NCBI GenBank assembly: GCA_964564435.1
Contig: CAZMAT010000012.1
Span: 1 to 64,000 of the forward strand
DNA from: Fermentibacter sp964564435
GTDB lineage: Bacteria > Fermentibacterota > Fermentibacteria > Fermentibacterales > Fermentibacteraceae
Length of the DNA: 64,000 nt
Direction: 5' to 3'
The translations under genes and the position numbers were made by a program. The notes below the pieces were generated by a model. It worked only from the letters and a program-made list of their open reading frames with translations, was not told where the DNA came from and did no database searches. Numbering within the stretch: the stretch's first letter is position 1; each line of letters begins with the position of its first letter. Positions 1 through 7,670 of this stretch are shown piece after piece.

Positions 1-52
1 GATACTGTCACATCCTTCCCGGCGATTCTGTCTATCCTAGAAACGGCGATGA

Positions 53-409
53 CAGCGGGTTCAGTCGGACATTCGCAAAACCAGGCTGGACCTGGTCGGT
101 ATCGCTCAGAAGATGGCAAGCGGGGTGATCGCAGAGGACGTGTACAAGGTCCTCGAAGACGAGATGGTGATACGCCTTCATGACCTCGAGGCGAGGTTTG
201 ATCAGCTTGCCAACCTGGACAAGGTCACCGAGAAGGAGGTCAAGAAAGCTCTCGGGATGATCCAGCGGGCGCCGGCACTCTGGTCGAGACTCGACCTGGA
301 AAGCATGCTCGCGCTTCAGTCGGCTCTCTTCCCGAATGGAATCACGATCTCACAAGAGGGCGAACTCACCCCTATCGAAACTCCTCTGATGAGAGTGTGC
401 CGCCTCCTG
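53..409 (+). pseudogene. Serine site-specific recombinase, C-terminal remnant
   Basis: The frame opens just after a stop at 50-52 and carries about 115 residues that look like the C-terminal region of large serine recombinases: a helical, coiled-coil-prone stretch, then 'ALWSRLDLESMLALQSALFP', which fits the '...lQ.llFP.G' end of that family. The N-terminal resolvase domain with its catalytic serine is absent; other frames upstream are not open either, so this is a fragment, not an edge effect. After about residue 100 the frame stays open to 682 but turns low-complexity and runs through a tRNA gene on the other strand, so the original C-terminus is lost. The DNA from about 430 to 615 is visibly poorer in G+C than the surroundings, as expected for foreign DNA. 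Family assignment is by eye and moderate. Confidence 0.5.
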
Positions 410-547
410 GAACCCGCGAACGCTAACGCTCAATGTGATCATGGCACTTGGAACAGAAAAGAACATGGTCTAAACGCTGGTGTATCTTCTAGTTCTGAAG
501 CCAGACCCGGTCGAATAACCGAGCACAGAGCAACAACAGAGACACAG

Positions 548-569
548 CCACTTGGAACAACCCAAGTGG
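548..569. terminator. Perfect 8-bp stem-loop between recombinase remnant and tRNA-Arg
   Basis: CCACTTGG (548-555), a 6-nt loop and CCAAGTGG (562-569) form a perfect hairpin downstream of the recombinase remnant and downstream of the tRNA-Arg 3' end on the other strand. There is no T-run, so it may be a simple processing or terminator hairpin, or an arm of an attachment site. Confidence 0.35.
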
Positions 570-617
570 CATGTGAATCAACTACTTGTGATGTGTCTGA
601 GGGTGCTGAGGAAAACC

Positions 618-693
618 TGGTGCCCCAGGCCCGACTCGAACGGGCGACCTGCGGTTTAGGAAACCGACGCTCTATCCTCTGAGCTACTGGGGC
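618..693 (-). tRNA. tRNA-Arg (anticodon CCU)
   Basis: The minus strand folds as a complete tRNA: acceptor GCCCCAG/CTGGGGC, D arm GCTC/GAGC, anticodon loop TTCCTAA (CCT, arginine AGG codons), T arm GCCCG/CGGGC with loop TTCGAGT, discriminator A, and an encoded CCA at 618-620. One anticodon-stem pair (T.C) is mismatched. The 3' end faces the recombinase remnant, the usual position of an integrated element relative to a tRNA gene. Confidence 0.93.
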
Positions 694-750
694 ACCGAAG
701 GGAGCCGAATTATTGCCAAGCCGGAGGTTGTCGTCAAACTCCCCGACCGG

Positions 751-1908
751 CTAGAGGTCGAGCACGGCTGCGAGCGACGAAGCCATGCCGTCGGCCATCA
801 GCATGCCCGATGCCGTGGGTTTTATCCTGAGCCCGTCCACCGAGCAGAGCCCGTGCGAGACCCAGTTGGACAGCATCGTCTTCACGACCTCCGGGGCGCT
901 GCCCGAGAGACCGGCGGCCTCGAGGTCTACGCCGTCGCTCGTGCGAAGGCCGAGCATGATCCGCTCGAGGAGGATCTGGCTCGAGGTCAGCTCCTCCGAT
1001 CCGGCCTCGGGTATCTGCCCGGCTTCGATCGATGCCAGGTATTCGTTGAGCCCGGGCCTGTTCCAGCTCCTGCGGAAAGTGCCATCGAAGCTGTGGGCAG
1101 ACGGGCCGAATCCGAGATAGGGGGCGCCGCTCCAGTAGGCGGAGTTGTGCCTGCTGCGCCACCTGCGCCCTGAGGCATAATTCGAGACCTCGTAGTGCTG
1201 GTAGCCGGCCCTGGCGAGGAATTCGTCGGTGACCCCGTAGAGCTCGACCACGAGGCGCTCGTCGGGCGCTGGAGCGCCGCCGATCCTGACCGAGTGGCCG
1301 TAGGGCGTGCCGTCCTCCACCGTCAGCGCATAACACGATATATGCCCGGCCCCGAGGTCGATCGCGCTCCTGAGGTCGTTGAGCCAGCCCTCGGCGGTCT
1401 GCCCGGGGATCCCGTACATCAGGTCGATCCCCACGCTCTCGAAGCCGGCCTTACGGGCCTCGCGCACCATCTCCTCCGCCTGGGCCCCCTTGTGCACGCG
1501 GCCCAGGAACTCCAGCAGGGAGTCGTCGAAGGACTGCACGCCGATACTGAGGCGATTGAACCCGGTGCGCCTGAGGTCCTGAAGGTCCCGGGAGCTCACC
1601 GCCGCAGGGTTGGCCTCTATCGTCACCTCGGCGTCATCGGCCAGCCGCGAGGACGGAGGGAACGCGGCGAAGACCTCGCTCCAGTAGGAGGGCTCGAGCA
1701 GGACGGGAGTGCCCCCTCCGGCATAGAAGGTCGGGAACACCGTGTCCTGGGGCATGCGCATCCGGATTTCGTCCAGCAGGGCGCCTGCGAAGCGCATGGC
1801 CGAGTCCGAGTCGAGGTCGGCTATCGAGTAGAAGGCGCAGTACCTGCACTTGCGCAGGCAGAACGGCACATGGACGTACAGCCCCGGCGAGCCGGCCGTT
1901 CCGGGCAA
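751..1908 (-). CDS. hemW: HemW-type radical SAM heme chaperone / coproporphyrinogen oxidase-like protein
   Basis: A 385-residue radical SAM protein of the HemN/HemW family. The cluster motif is CLRKCRYC (Cys17, Cys21, Cys24), preceded by 'GLYVHVPF', followed by the 'YAGGGTP' stretch and 'SIGVQSF', all typical of this family. The immediate N-terminal position of the Cys motif, without the roughly 50-residue extension of HemN, and the length near 380 favour HemW, which binds heme and delivers it to target proteins, over true oxygen-independent coproporphyrinogen III oxidase. The start is TTG at 1906-1908, one base after the stop of the upstream Gly/Ala-repeat gene, so the two genes are probably translated from one message. 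tRNA-Arg lies downstream on the same strand. Confidence 0.88.
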   Translation of the reverse strand: MPGTAGSPGLYVHVPFCLRKCRYCAFYSIADLDSDSAMRFAGALLDEIRMRMPQDTVFPTFYAGGGTPVLLEPSYWSEVFAAFPPSSRLADDAEVTIEANPAAVSSRDLQDLRRTGFNRLSIGVQSFDDSLLEFLGRVHKGAQAEEMVREARKAGFESVGIDLMYGIPGQTAEGWLNDLRSAIDLGAGHISCYALTVEDGTPYGHSVRIGGAPAPDERLVVELYGVTDEFLARAGYQHYEVSNYASGRRWRSRHNSAYWSGAPYLGFGPSAHSFDGTFRRSWNRPGLNEYLASIEAGQIPEAGSEELTSSQILLERIMLGLRTSDGVDLEAAGLSGSAPEVVKTMLSNWVSHGLCSVDGLRIKPTASGMLMADGMASSLAAVLDL

Positions 1909-1909
1909 C

Positions 1910-2452
1910 TCAGATGCCCAGCCGTGCGGACACGGTTCCCAGCAGGTCCTTGAAGTACGCGACCGCCTCGGGATCGTCGGTCTCCATCGACCAGACGTGC
2001 TCTCCGACGCCCATCTGGGCCAGGACGTACCGCCCGGCGGCGATCTGGCCTATCGCAGTCTCCCCGGCGACCATCTGCCCGATGCCCAGACGCCATCCGA
2101 AACCGCCCTGGCAGAGTGCCAGATACCCACCCGCAGCCTGTCCCACCGATATGAATCCGAGGCTTGCCTGGCCGAGTGCGACGACTCCGACCGCGAGCTG
2201 GCCCAGCGCGACGAAGCCAAGAGCCTTCCTGCCCATCGCGATGAAGCCCTTCGCGGTCTTCCTGCGTCGGGTTTCGGGGCAGATGCCCCTTGTGATGTGG
2301 ATCATCGGGAAACCGAGGAATTCGCTGTGGGATGTGAACTCGGAGTAGGTCGCTCCGCCGGGGTAGGAATGGCGGCGCCAGACTCCGAGCCAGTTCTCCT
2401 CGGTGAGATACTCATGAAAACCCGGACCGGTCGGCGAAAACCTGTCATCCAT
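1910..2452 (-). CDS. Gly/Ala-rich short-repeat protein, function unknown
   Basis: A 180-residue protein of unknown function. Residues about 50-65 read 'PMIHITRGICPETRRR', followed by 'AKGFIAMGRK'. From there to about residue 145 the chain is a run of degenerate 10-12 residue units of the form G-h-[IV]-A-h-G-x-x-[AS]-h-G, for example 'GFVALGQLAVGVVALGQASL'. Regular glycines with alternating small hydrophobics suggest a stacked beta structure or a glycine-zipper membrane protein. A 30-residue hydrophilic tail follows. No signal peptide is visible. It sits one base upstream of hemW on the same strand. I recognise the pattern as a recurring uncharacterised bacterial protein type but cannot name a family. 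Confidence 0.7.
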   Translation of the reverse strand: MDDRFSPTGPGFHEYLTEENWLGVWRRHSYPGGATYSEFTSHSEFLGFPMIHITRGICPETRRRKTAKGFIAMGRKALGFVALGQLAVGVVALGQASLGFISVGQAAGGYLALCQGGFGWRLGIGQMVAGETAIGQIAAGRYVLAQMGVGEHVWSMETDDPEAVAYFKDLLGTVSARLGI

Positions 2453-2530
2453 CGTTGCCAGGCATTATTCCCTTCCGGTCCGGTAGGCTCTCGGGGCTGA
2501 CGGACTGCATCCCCGGGTGGATGCTATCTT

Positions 2531-2656
2531 CTAGAGAACAGGGGCCGGCTTCTTGGACTCCTTCTTGGCCTTCTTGTCGGCGCGCTTCTCCTTCAGGGAC
2601 TTCGTCGCCTTCTTGAGATCCTTCTTGGTGGTCTCCCGATCCATGCTCTTTGCCAT
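2531..2656 (-). CDS. Small lysine-rich basic protein (41 residues)
   Basis: A short open frame begins ATG at 2656 with a strong ribosome binding site (GGGAGG, 6 bases upstream) and encodes 41 residues starting 'MAKSMDRETTKKDLKKATKS' and ending 'KKPAPVL'. About a third of the residues are lysine; there are also several Asp/Glu and no aromatic residues, so the chain is probably a single charged helix or disordered and could bind nucleic acid or ribosomes. It stands alone between lepA (downstream, same strand) and the repeat protein. The good Shine-Dalgarno and clean reading frame argue that it is real; the function is unknown. Confidence 0.6.
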   Translation of the reverse strand: MAKSMDRETTKKDLKKATKSLKEKRADKKAKKESKKPAPVL

Positions 2657-2747
2657 GACCCACCTCCCTGGGCGATCCGGCCGGCCCTCGAATCGCCGGA
2701 CACGAGGGAATTATTGTCGAATACCCCCCCGGACTCAAGCCCGGCGG

Positions 2748-4544
2748 CTACTCATCCCTCTTCAGGACTGCGAGGAAGGCCTTCTGGGGGATGGAGACGG
2801 ATCCGACCATCTTCATCTTCTTCTTGCCCTCCTTCTGCTTCTCCAGGAGCTTGCGCTTGCGGGTGATGTCCCCGCCGTAGCACTTGGCGGTCACGTCCTT
2901 GCGGAAGGCCTGGATGGTCTCCCTCGCGATGATCGTGCCGCCTATCGCCCCCTGCACGGGGACCTTGAACTGGTGTCTGGGGATCTCCTTCGCGAGGTTC
3001 TCGCAGGCGCGCACCGCCCACTCCCTTGCTCTCTCCCTGTTCACGAGGATCGAGAGCGCCTCCACCCTCTCGTGGTTCACGAGGATGTCGAGCCGTACGA
3101 GATCGCCCTTCCTGTACCCGGATGGCTCGTAGTCGAACGACCCGTAGCCCTGGGTCACGGATTTCAACTTGTCGTAGAAGTCGTAGACCACCTCCGCCAG
3201 GGGCAGTTCGGCTGTCACCTCGACGCGCTGCTTCCCGACGTAGATCGACTTGTAGTCCTCGGCACGCCTGTCCCTGAGCAGGGCCGTCACCGGGCCGATG
3301 TAGCGGTCGGGCATGATGATGGACGCCCTGATGTAGGGCTCGTCGGCATGGTCGATCTGTGACGGATCGGGATAGTGCAGGGGGTTGTCTATCTCGATCA
3401 TCTGGCCGGAGTTCATGAAGACACGGTACAGCACCGTAGGGGCGGTGAGGACGAGCGACAGGTCGAACTCCCGCTCCAGCCTCTCCTGCACCACCTCGAG
3501 GTGGAGCAGCCCCAGGAACCCGCACCTGAAACCGAAACCGAGGCCGGCCGAGTTGACCTTCTCGAAGACCAGCGAGGCGTCGTTCAGCTTCAGCTTCTCG
3601 ATGGACACCGCCAGATCCTCGTAGTCCTCGGTGGACACAGGGAAGATCGATGAGAACACGACTGGCTTCGCCTCGGCGTACCCGGACAGGGGCTCCGACG
3701 CGGGTGCAGAGGCGTCGGTGACCGTGTCTCCGGACCTGACGTCGCCCACCGACTTTATCCCGGCGATCAGGTATCCTACCTCGCCGGCCTCCAGGGCGTC
3801 GCAGGGCTCGCGCGAGATCTTCATGTGACCGACCTCTTCGAGGCGGTAGTCGGCGCCGGGCGCCATCATCCTGATGTGCGAGCCCTTGCGGAGGATGCCG
3901 TCGACCACCCTGAAGTGGACGACCACGCCCCTGTAGGGATCGAAGAAGCTGTCGAAGACCCTGGCCCGGAGAGGCCTGTCCGGATCGCCAGAGGGAGCCG
4001 GGACCTTCTTCACGATCGTCTCGAGCAGCCCGGGTATCCCCTGCCCCGTCTTCGCGGACACGAGCACGGCGTCGTCGGGGTCGAGCCCGAGTTCGTGGTC
4101 GATCTCCTCCATCACCTCGGCTATGCTCGCGGATGGGAGGTCTATCTTGTTGATCACCGGTATGACAGTGAGGTCCTGCTCCATGGCCTTGTAGAGGTTG
4201 GCGAGGGTCTGCGCCTGGACGCCCTGGGCGGCGTCTATCACGAGCAGGGCGGCCTCGCAGGAGGCAAGGGCGCGTGAGACCTCGTACGAGAAGTCGACGT
4301 GCCCCGGCGTGTCGATCAGGTTGAGCACGTAGTCGAGCCCGTCGGCCGCCGTGTACCTCATGGTGACCGCGGTGCTCTTTATCGTGATCCCGCGCTCCTG
4401 CTCGATGTCCATCGTGTCGAGCATCTGGTTGTGGAACTCGCGGTCCGTCACGGTGTGGGTGGCCTGCAGCAGCCTGTCGGCGAGCGTCGACTTGCCGTGA
4501 TCTATGTGCGCGATGATGCAGAAGTTCCTAATGCGTTCCTTCAT
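2748..4544 (-). CDS. lepA: Elongation factor 4 (LepA), ribosome-associated GTPase
   Basis: A 598-residue translational GTPase close to the usual LepA length. The G1 loop is 'AHIDHGKST' (residues 12-20), G3 'DTPGH', G4 'NKID', followed by the EF-G-like domains and the LepA-specific C-terminus, which is strongly basic ('ITRKRKLLEKQKEGKKKMKM'). EF4 acts on stalled elongating ribosomes and promotes back-translocation. The frame stays open 429 bases upstream, but I chose ATG 4544 because 'MKERIRNFCIIAHIDHGKST' is the canonical N-terminus and GGGGAGG lies 5 bases before it. It is divergent from tupA, with a 304-bp intergenic region that holds the tupA leader RNA. Confidence 0.96.
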   Translation of the reverse strand: MKERIRNFCIIAHIDHGKSTLADRLLQATHTVTDREFHNQMLDTMDIEQERGITIKSTAVTMRYTAADGLDYVLNLIDTPGHVDFSYEVSRALASCEAALLVIDAAQGVQAQTLANLYKAMEQDLTVIPVINKIDLPSASIAEVMEEIDHELGLDPDDAVLVSAKTGQGIPGLLETIVKKVPAPSGDPDRPLRARVFDSFFDPYRGVVVHFRVVDGILRKGSHIRMMAPGADYRLEEVGHMKISREPCDALEAGEVGYLIAGIKSVGDVRSGDTVTDASAPASEPLSGYAEAKPVVFSSIFPVSTEDYEDLAVSIEKLKLNDASLVFEKVNSAGLGFGFRCGFLGLLHLEVVQERLEREFDLSLVLTAPTVLYRVFMNSGQMIEIDNPLHYPDPSQIDHADEPYIRASIIMPDRYIGPVTALLRDRRAEDYKSIYVGKQRVEVTAELPLAEVVYDFYDKLKSVTQGYGSFDYEPSGYRKGDLVRLDILVNHERVEALSILVNRERAREWAVRACENLAKEIPRHQFKVPVQGAIGGTIIARETIQAFRKDVTAKCYGGDITRKRKLLEKQKEGKKKMKMVGSVSIPQKAFLAVLKRDE

Positions 4545-4640
4545 GTCGCCTCCCCGGGAAGCCGTAATATGGATTCCCGCCTTCTCCCGCGCGAACCGCT
4601 TGCGACCGGCTGGGGCATGGAGTATAGCTTGCGAAAGCGA

Positions 4641-4741
4641 CCGCTTCCCGACCCCCTCGTCCCAAAGCGCACGCCATGGACGCCGGGGCGGCAGGGTGCA
4701 GGGGGAAACGCCTGCGCCTCCCGTGTTCGGAAAGGGAACGG
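4641..4741 (+). promoter_or_regulatory. Structured leader RNA, copy 1 (riboswitch candidate), upstream of tupA
   Basis: This roughly 100-nt leader has a close relative at 7567-7665. Both start CCGCTYYCCGA, share 'AAAGC', the block CGCCGGGSCGRCAGGGTGC, a hairpin closed by a GAAA tetraloop, 'TGCGCCTCCCG', and end 'GGAAAGG'. Here the hairpin is GGTGCAGG/CCTGCGCC (4695-4702 with 4711-4718). TTCCC (4645-4649) can pair with GGGAA (4734-4738), and CCG (4641-4643) with CGG (4739-4741). In copy 2 the equivalent pairing is TCTCC/GGAGA, a compensatory change. A -10-like TATAGC lies at 4623-4628, so the element would begin about 10 nt into the transcript, and tupA starts 107 nt after its end. Position before a tungstate transporter suggests a molybdenum/tungsten-cofactor-type riboswitch, but the class is not confirmed. 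The rest of the 4545-4848 spacer shows no gene. Confidence 0.6.
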
Positions 4742-4848
4742 ACGCCGATCGAATCCGATGACGGTGGCTCCTCCACCGCTCGATCGCGTCCATCCTTCCT
4801 GGCCGGCGGGACCGCGGTCCGGTCCAACACGTCAGAAGAGGAGGGTCC

Positions 4849-5769
4849 ATGTCCCGGAAGCTTCTCCCGGCCGGCGCCCTGCTGGCCATGGCTCTGCTGT
4901 TCACCGCCTGCGGCGAGCAGCCTCCCGTCGACCAGCCGGTCGTTCCGGCCGACAGCACCGCCGTCGATTCCACCGCGGCCGCCCCGACCGAGGCCTATCC
5001 CCCGCGCGAGGGCGTCGACAGGCTGCTGGTCGCCACTACCACCAGCCTGTACGACACGGGTCTCTGGGCCTACCTCGAGCCGATGTTCGAGGACCAGTAC
5101 GGCGTCGAGCTCGACATCCTCTATGCCGGCACCGGCAAGGCGATGGAGTGGGGAACCCGCGGGGACGTCGACGTCATCGTAGTGCATGATCGCGCCCGCG
5201 AGGAACCGTTCATTGCCGAGGGCTACGGCCTCTCCAGGAATCCCGTCGCCTACAACTTCTTCGTCATCGTGGGCCCGGCCGACGATCCGGCCGGCATCAG
5301 GGACCTCGCCCCCGAGGCCGCGCTTACTGCCATCCATGACAACGCGACCGTGCCCTTCATCTCCCGTGGCGACGAGTCCGGCACCCACGCCCAGGAGCAG
5401 CGCCTCTGGGCGGCCGCCGGCTTCGACTACGAGGATGTCAGGACGGCCGGCGACTGGTACGTCGAGGCAGCCGCGGGCATGGGCCCGACACTCAACATGG
5501 CCAACGAGATGCGCGGCTACGCCCTTTCCGACATCGCCACCTTCCTGGCCTACCAGGGCGACGTCGACCTCGAGATCCTCGTCGGCTCGGGCGACGCTAT
5601 GCGGAACGTCTATGCCGTCATCCCGCTGGCGGCTGCGCGCGACTCCGCCATGGCGGCCAACATGGTGACCTTCCTGACCTCCCCCGAGATCCAGGAACTC
5701 ATCGGCTCCTACGGCGTCGAGACCTGGGGCAGGCAGCTCTTCACCCCCTGCGCCGGCCAGGACCTCTAG
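4849..5769 (+). CDS. tupA: Tungstate/molybdate-binding lipoprotein (TupA family)
   Basis: A 306-residue substrate-binding protein. Signal sequence with lipobox LFTAC (Cys21) predicts a lipoprotein, followed by an acidic Ser/Thr/Pro linker to about residue 55. The oxyanion-binding signatures of the TupA branch are clear: 'ATTTSLYDTGL' at residues 62-72 and 'SRGDESGTH' near residue 180. TupA proteins bind tungstate with very high affinity and deliver it to a TupB/TupC importer, which follow directly downstream. Spacing to tupB is 7 bases. The 5' leader carries a structured RNA element. Tungstate is preferred by family knowledge; molybdate cannot be excluded from sequence alone. Confidence 0.9.
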   Translation: MSRKLLPAGALLAMALLFTACGEQPPVDQPVVPADSTAVDSTAAAPTEAYPPREGVDRLLVATTTSLYDTGLWAYLEPMFEDQYGVELDILYAGTGKAMEWGTRGDVDVIVVHDRAREEPFIAEGYGLSRNPVAYNFFVIVGPADDPAGIRDLAPEAALTAIHDNATVPFISRGDESGTHAQEQRLWAAAGFDYEDVRTAGDWYVEAAAGMGPTLNMANEMRGYALSDIATFLAYQGDVDLEILVGSGDAMRNVYAVIPLAAARDSAMAANMVTFLTSPEIQELIGSYGVETWGRQLFTPCAGQDL

Positions 5770-5776
5770 AAACAGC

Positions 5777-6469
5777 TTGGAGCGGCTGGCGGAGGCCTTC
5801 GGGATAGCCCTCGAACTGGTCGCCACGGGCGATCCCGTGGTGATGCAGATCACCATGAGGACACTGGCGGTCTCCGCCGCCGCTACCATCATCTCCACCC
5901 TGCTCTTCATCCCCCTGGGCGGCCTGATCCACTTCGCCTCCTTCCCCGGCAAGAAGCTCCTCACCGGCGTCATCCACGCCCTCTACAGCATGCCCACGGT
6001 CTTCGCCGGGCTCATCGTGTTCCTCTTCCTTTCCAGGATGGGACCTCTGGGCTTCCTCGGGCTGCTGTTCACCACGAAAGCAATCGTCATCGCCGAGGTG
6101 GTCCTGATCGCACCGGTCATGCTGGGGCTCGTCATGTCGGCGCTCGGCGGCATACCCTCCGAAGTGGAGGACACAGTGCGGGCTCTCGGGGCGGGACGGA
6201 TCCAGACAGGCCTCGTCGTGATCCGGGAGGCCCGCATGGCCATCGTCTCTGCCCTCCTGATGTCCTTCGGGAGGGCGATCTCGGAAGTCGGGGCGGCCAT
6301 GATGGTCGGCGGGAACATCGCCGGGCGCACGAGAACGCTGACCACGGCCATCTCCCTGGGAATAGGCAAGGGGGAGGTGGCGGAGTCCATCGCCCTCGGG
6401 CTTATCCTCATCACCCTGGCCCTGATCGTGAGCTTCGCCGTGCACATCCTCGGGACCCGCAGGGCATGA
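5777..6469 (+). CDS. tupB: Tungstate ABC transporter permease (TupB family)
   Basis: A 230-residue inner-membrane permease with about five to six hydrophobic segments and the conserved cytoplasmic loop 'EVEDTVRALGAGRIQTGLVV' plus 'SFGRAISEVGAAMMVGGNI', the characteristic permease signature of tungstate/molybdate/phosphate importers. The start is TTG at 5777, seven bases after tupA. The stop overlaps the tupC start by four bases (ATGA at 6466-6469), indicating translational coupling. It forms the channel through which tungstate released by TupA crosses the membrane. Confidence 0.9.
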   Translation: MERLAEAFGIALELVATGDPVVMQITMRTLAVSAAATIISTLLFIPLGGLIHFASFPGKKLLTGVIHALYSMPTVFAGLIVFLFLSRMGPLGFLGLLFTTKAIVIAEVVLIAPVMLGLVMSALGGIPSEVEDTVRALGAGRIQTGLVVIREARMAIVSALLMSFGRAISEVGAAMMVGGNIAGRTRTLTTAISLGIGKGEVAESIALGLILITLALIVSFAVHILGTRRA

Positions 6470-7515
6470 AACTCGAACTCCTGTCGGTCACGAAGAGCGC
6501 CGGGAGGAAGAAGCTCCTGGACGGGGTCTCCTTCGCCGTCGAAAGCGGTGAGTTCTGCGCCGTGATCGGCCCTACGGGATGCGGCAAGACCACGCTTCTG
6601 AGGCTGGCCGACCTCCTCGCGAGGCCGTCGTCAGGCTCAGTCATGCTCGACGGGGTCGATCACGCCGTGGCGGGATCGGCTTTCTGCACGAGGACGCGGC
6701 GAAGGATGGCGATGGTGATGCAGAGGCCCTGCATGCTGAAGGGCACCGTGAGGAGCAACGTGGAGGCCGGCCTTCGCTTCAGGGGCTCACGCCCGGCCCC
6801 GGGCCGGATCGAGGCGGGGCTCGAGGCGGTGGGCCTGGACGGCTTTGCGGAACGGCGTGCCGATACCCTCTCCGGAGGCGAGATGCAGAAGGTCGCACTT
6901 GCGAGGGCACTCGCCACCGACCCCGAGATACTGTTCCTCGACGAGCCGCTGAGTTCGGTGGACCAGGGTTTCAGGCCAGGGATGCGCTCCCTGATAGCAT
7001 CGCTGCACCGCGGCAGGGGCATGACCGTGGTGATGGCCACTCACGACCTCGCAGACGCCCTGGCCCTTGCGAGCCACGTAGCGGTGCTCGCGGAGGGCCG
7101 GATGGTCCAGCACGGCCCTGTAGACTCCGTCCTGCTCTCGCCTTCCAACCTCTTCGTCGCATCCTTCTCGGGCATGAGGAACATCCTGAGGGTCTCCTTC
7201 GACGGGACGACAGCCCGCGCGGGCGGGCTCGAGATAGTTCTGGCCGAGCCGGCGTCGGGCGCAGGGTGCATCGTGATCCCCCCCGAGACGGTGACGATTT
7301 CGGCCTCCCGCCCCGATTCGAGCCAGAGGAACTCCTTCCAGGGAACCGTCTCCTCGATAGAGAGGAGCCTCCACACCGATATCGTGAACACAGATACCTA
7401 CTCGGTCTGCATCTCCTCCACCGTCACCAGGGAATCCACCGAGAGGCTCGGGCTCCGGCCGGGCTCCGAAGTCTGGATATCCTTCAAGGCCAGCTCGGTC
7501 CGCATCCTCGCCTGA
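6466..7515 (+). CDS. tupC: Tungstate ABC transporter ATP-binding protein (TupC family)
   Basis: A 349-residue ATPase. Walker A is GPTGCGKTT (35-43), the signature is LSGGEMQ and Walker B is 'ILFLDEP', followed by the switch His in 'MATHD'. The C-terminal 110 residues beyond the ATPase core match the small oxyanion-binding (TOBE/MOP-like) regulatory domain found in ModC/TupC proteins, which is thought to sense cytoplasmic molybdate or tungstate. It overlaps tupB by four bases. No terminator is obvious after the stop; a new promoter and leader for the next gene start about 45 bases later. Confidence 0.9.
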   Translation: MKLELLSVTKSAGRKKLLDGVSFAVESGEFCAVIGPTGCGKTTLLRLADLLARPSSGSVMLDGVDHAVAGSAFCTRTRRRMAMVMQRPCMLKGTVRSNVEAGLRFRGSRPAPGRIEAGLEAVGLDGFAERRADTLSGGEMQKVALARALATDPEILFLDEPLSSVDQGFRPGMRSLIASLHRGRGMTVVMATHDLADALALASHVAVLAEGRMVQHGPVDSVLLSPSNLFVASFSGMRNILRVSFDGTTARAGGLEIVLAEPASGAGCIVIPPETVTISASRPDSSQRNSFQGTVSSIERSLHTDIVNTDTYSVCISSTVTRESTERLGLRPGSEVWISFKASSVRILA

Positions 7516-7566
7516 CCGACCCCGTTCTCCGGCGTCTCCACGAGCCGGTTTCATTCGATATAATCA

Positions 7567-7665
7567 CCGCTCTCCGAGCCCTCCGGGCTAAAGCAGGGCG
7601 CCACGCCCGCCGGGCCGACAGGGTGCCGCTGGAAACGGCTGCGCCTCCCGCATTTGGAAAGGAGA
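7567..7665 (+). promoter_or_regulatory. Structured leader RNA, copy 2 (riboswitch candidate), with -10 TATAAT at 7559-7564
   Basis: Second copy of the element found before tupA. A consensus -10 box TATAAT lies at 7559-7564, placing the transcript start at the beginning of the element. Visible pairings are AGCCC/GGGCT (7577-7589), GGGCG/CGCCC (7596-7608) and GGTGC..GC/GGC.GCGCC closed by a GAAA tetraloop (7622-7645). TCTCC at 7571-7575 can pair with GGAGA at 7661-7665, which is the Shine-Dalgarno of the next gene (start at 7671). The long-range stem would therefore hide the ribosome binding site, a typical translational riboswitch arrangement. The same stem in copy 1 uses different bases, which supports the structure. 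Ligand unknown. Confidence 0.6.
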
Positions 7666-7670
7666 ACCAC

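Noticed and set aside
113..682. Complete 189-residue recombinase gene
   Set aside because: The catalytic domain is missing, the tail is low-complexity and it runs antisense into tRNA-Arg.
4545..4973. N-terminal extension of lepA
   Set aside because: Family N-terminus and ribosome binding site place the start at 4544.
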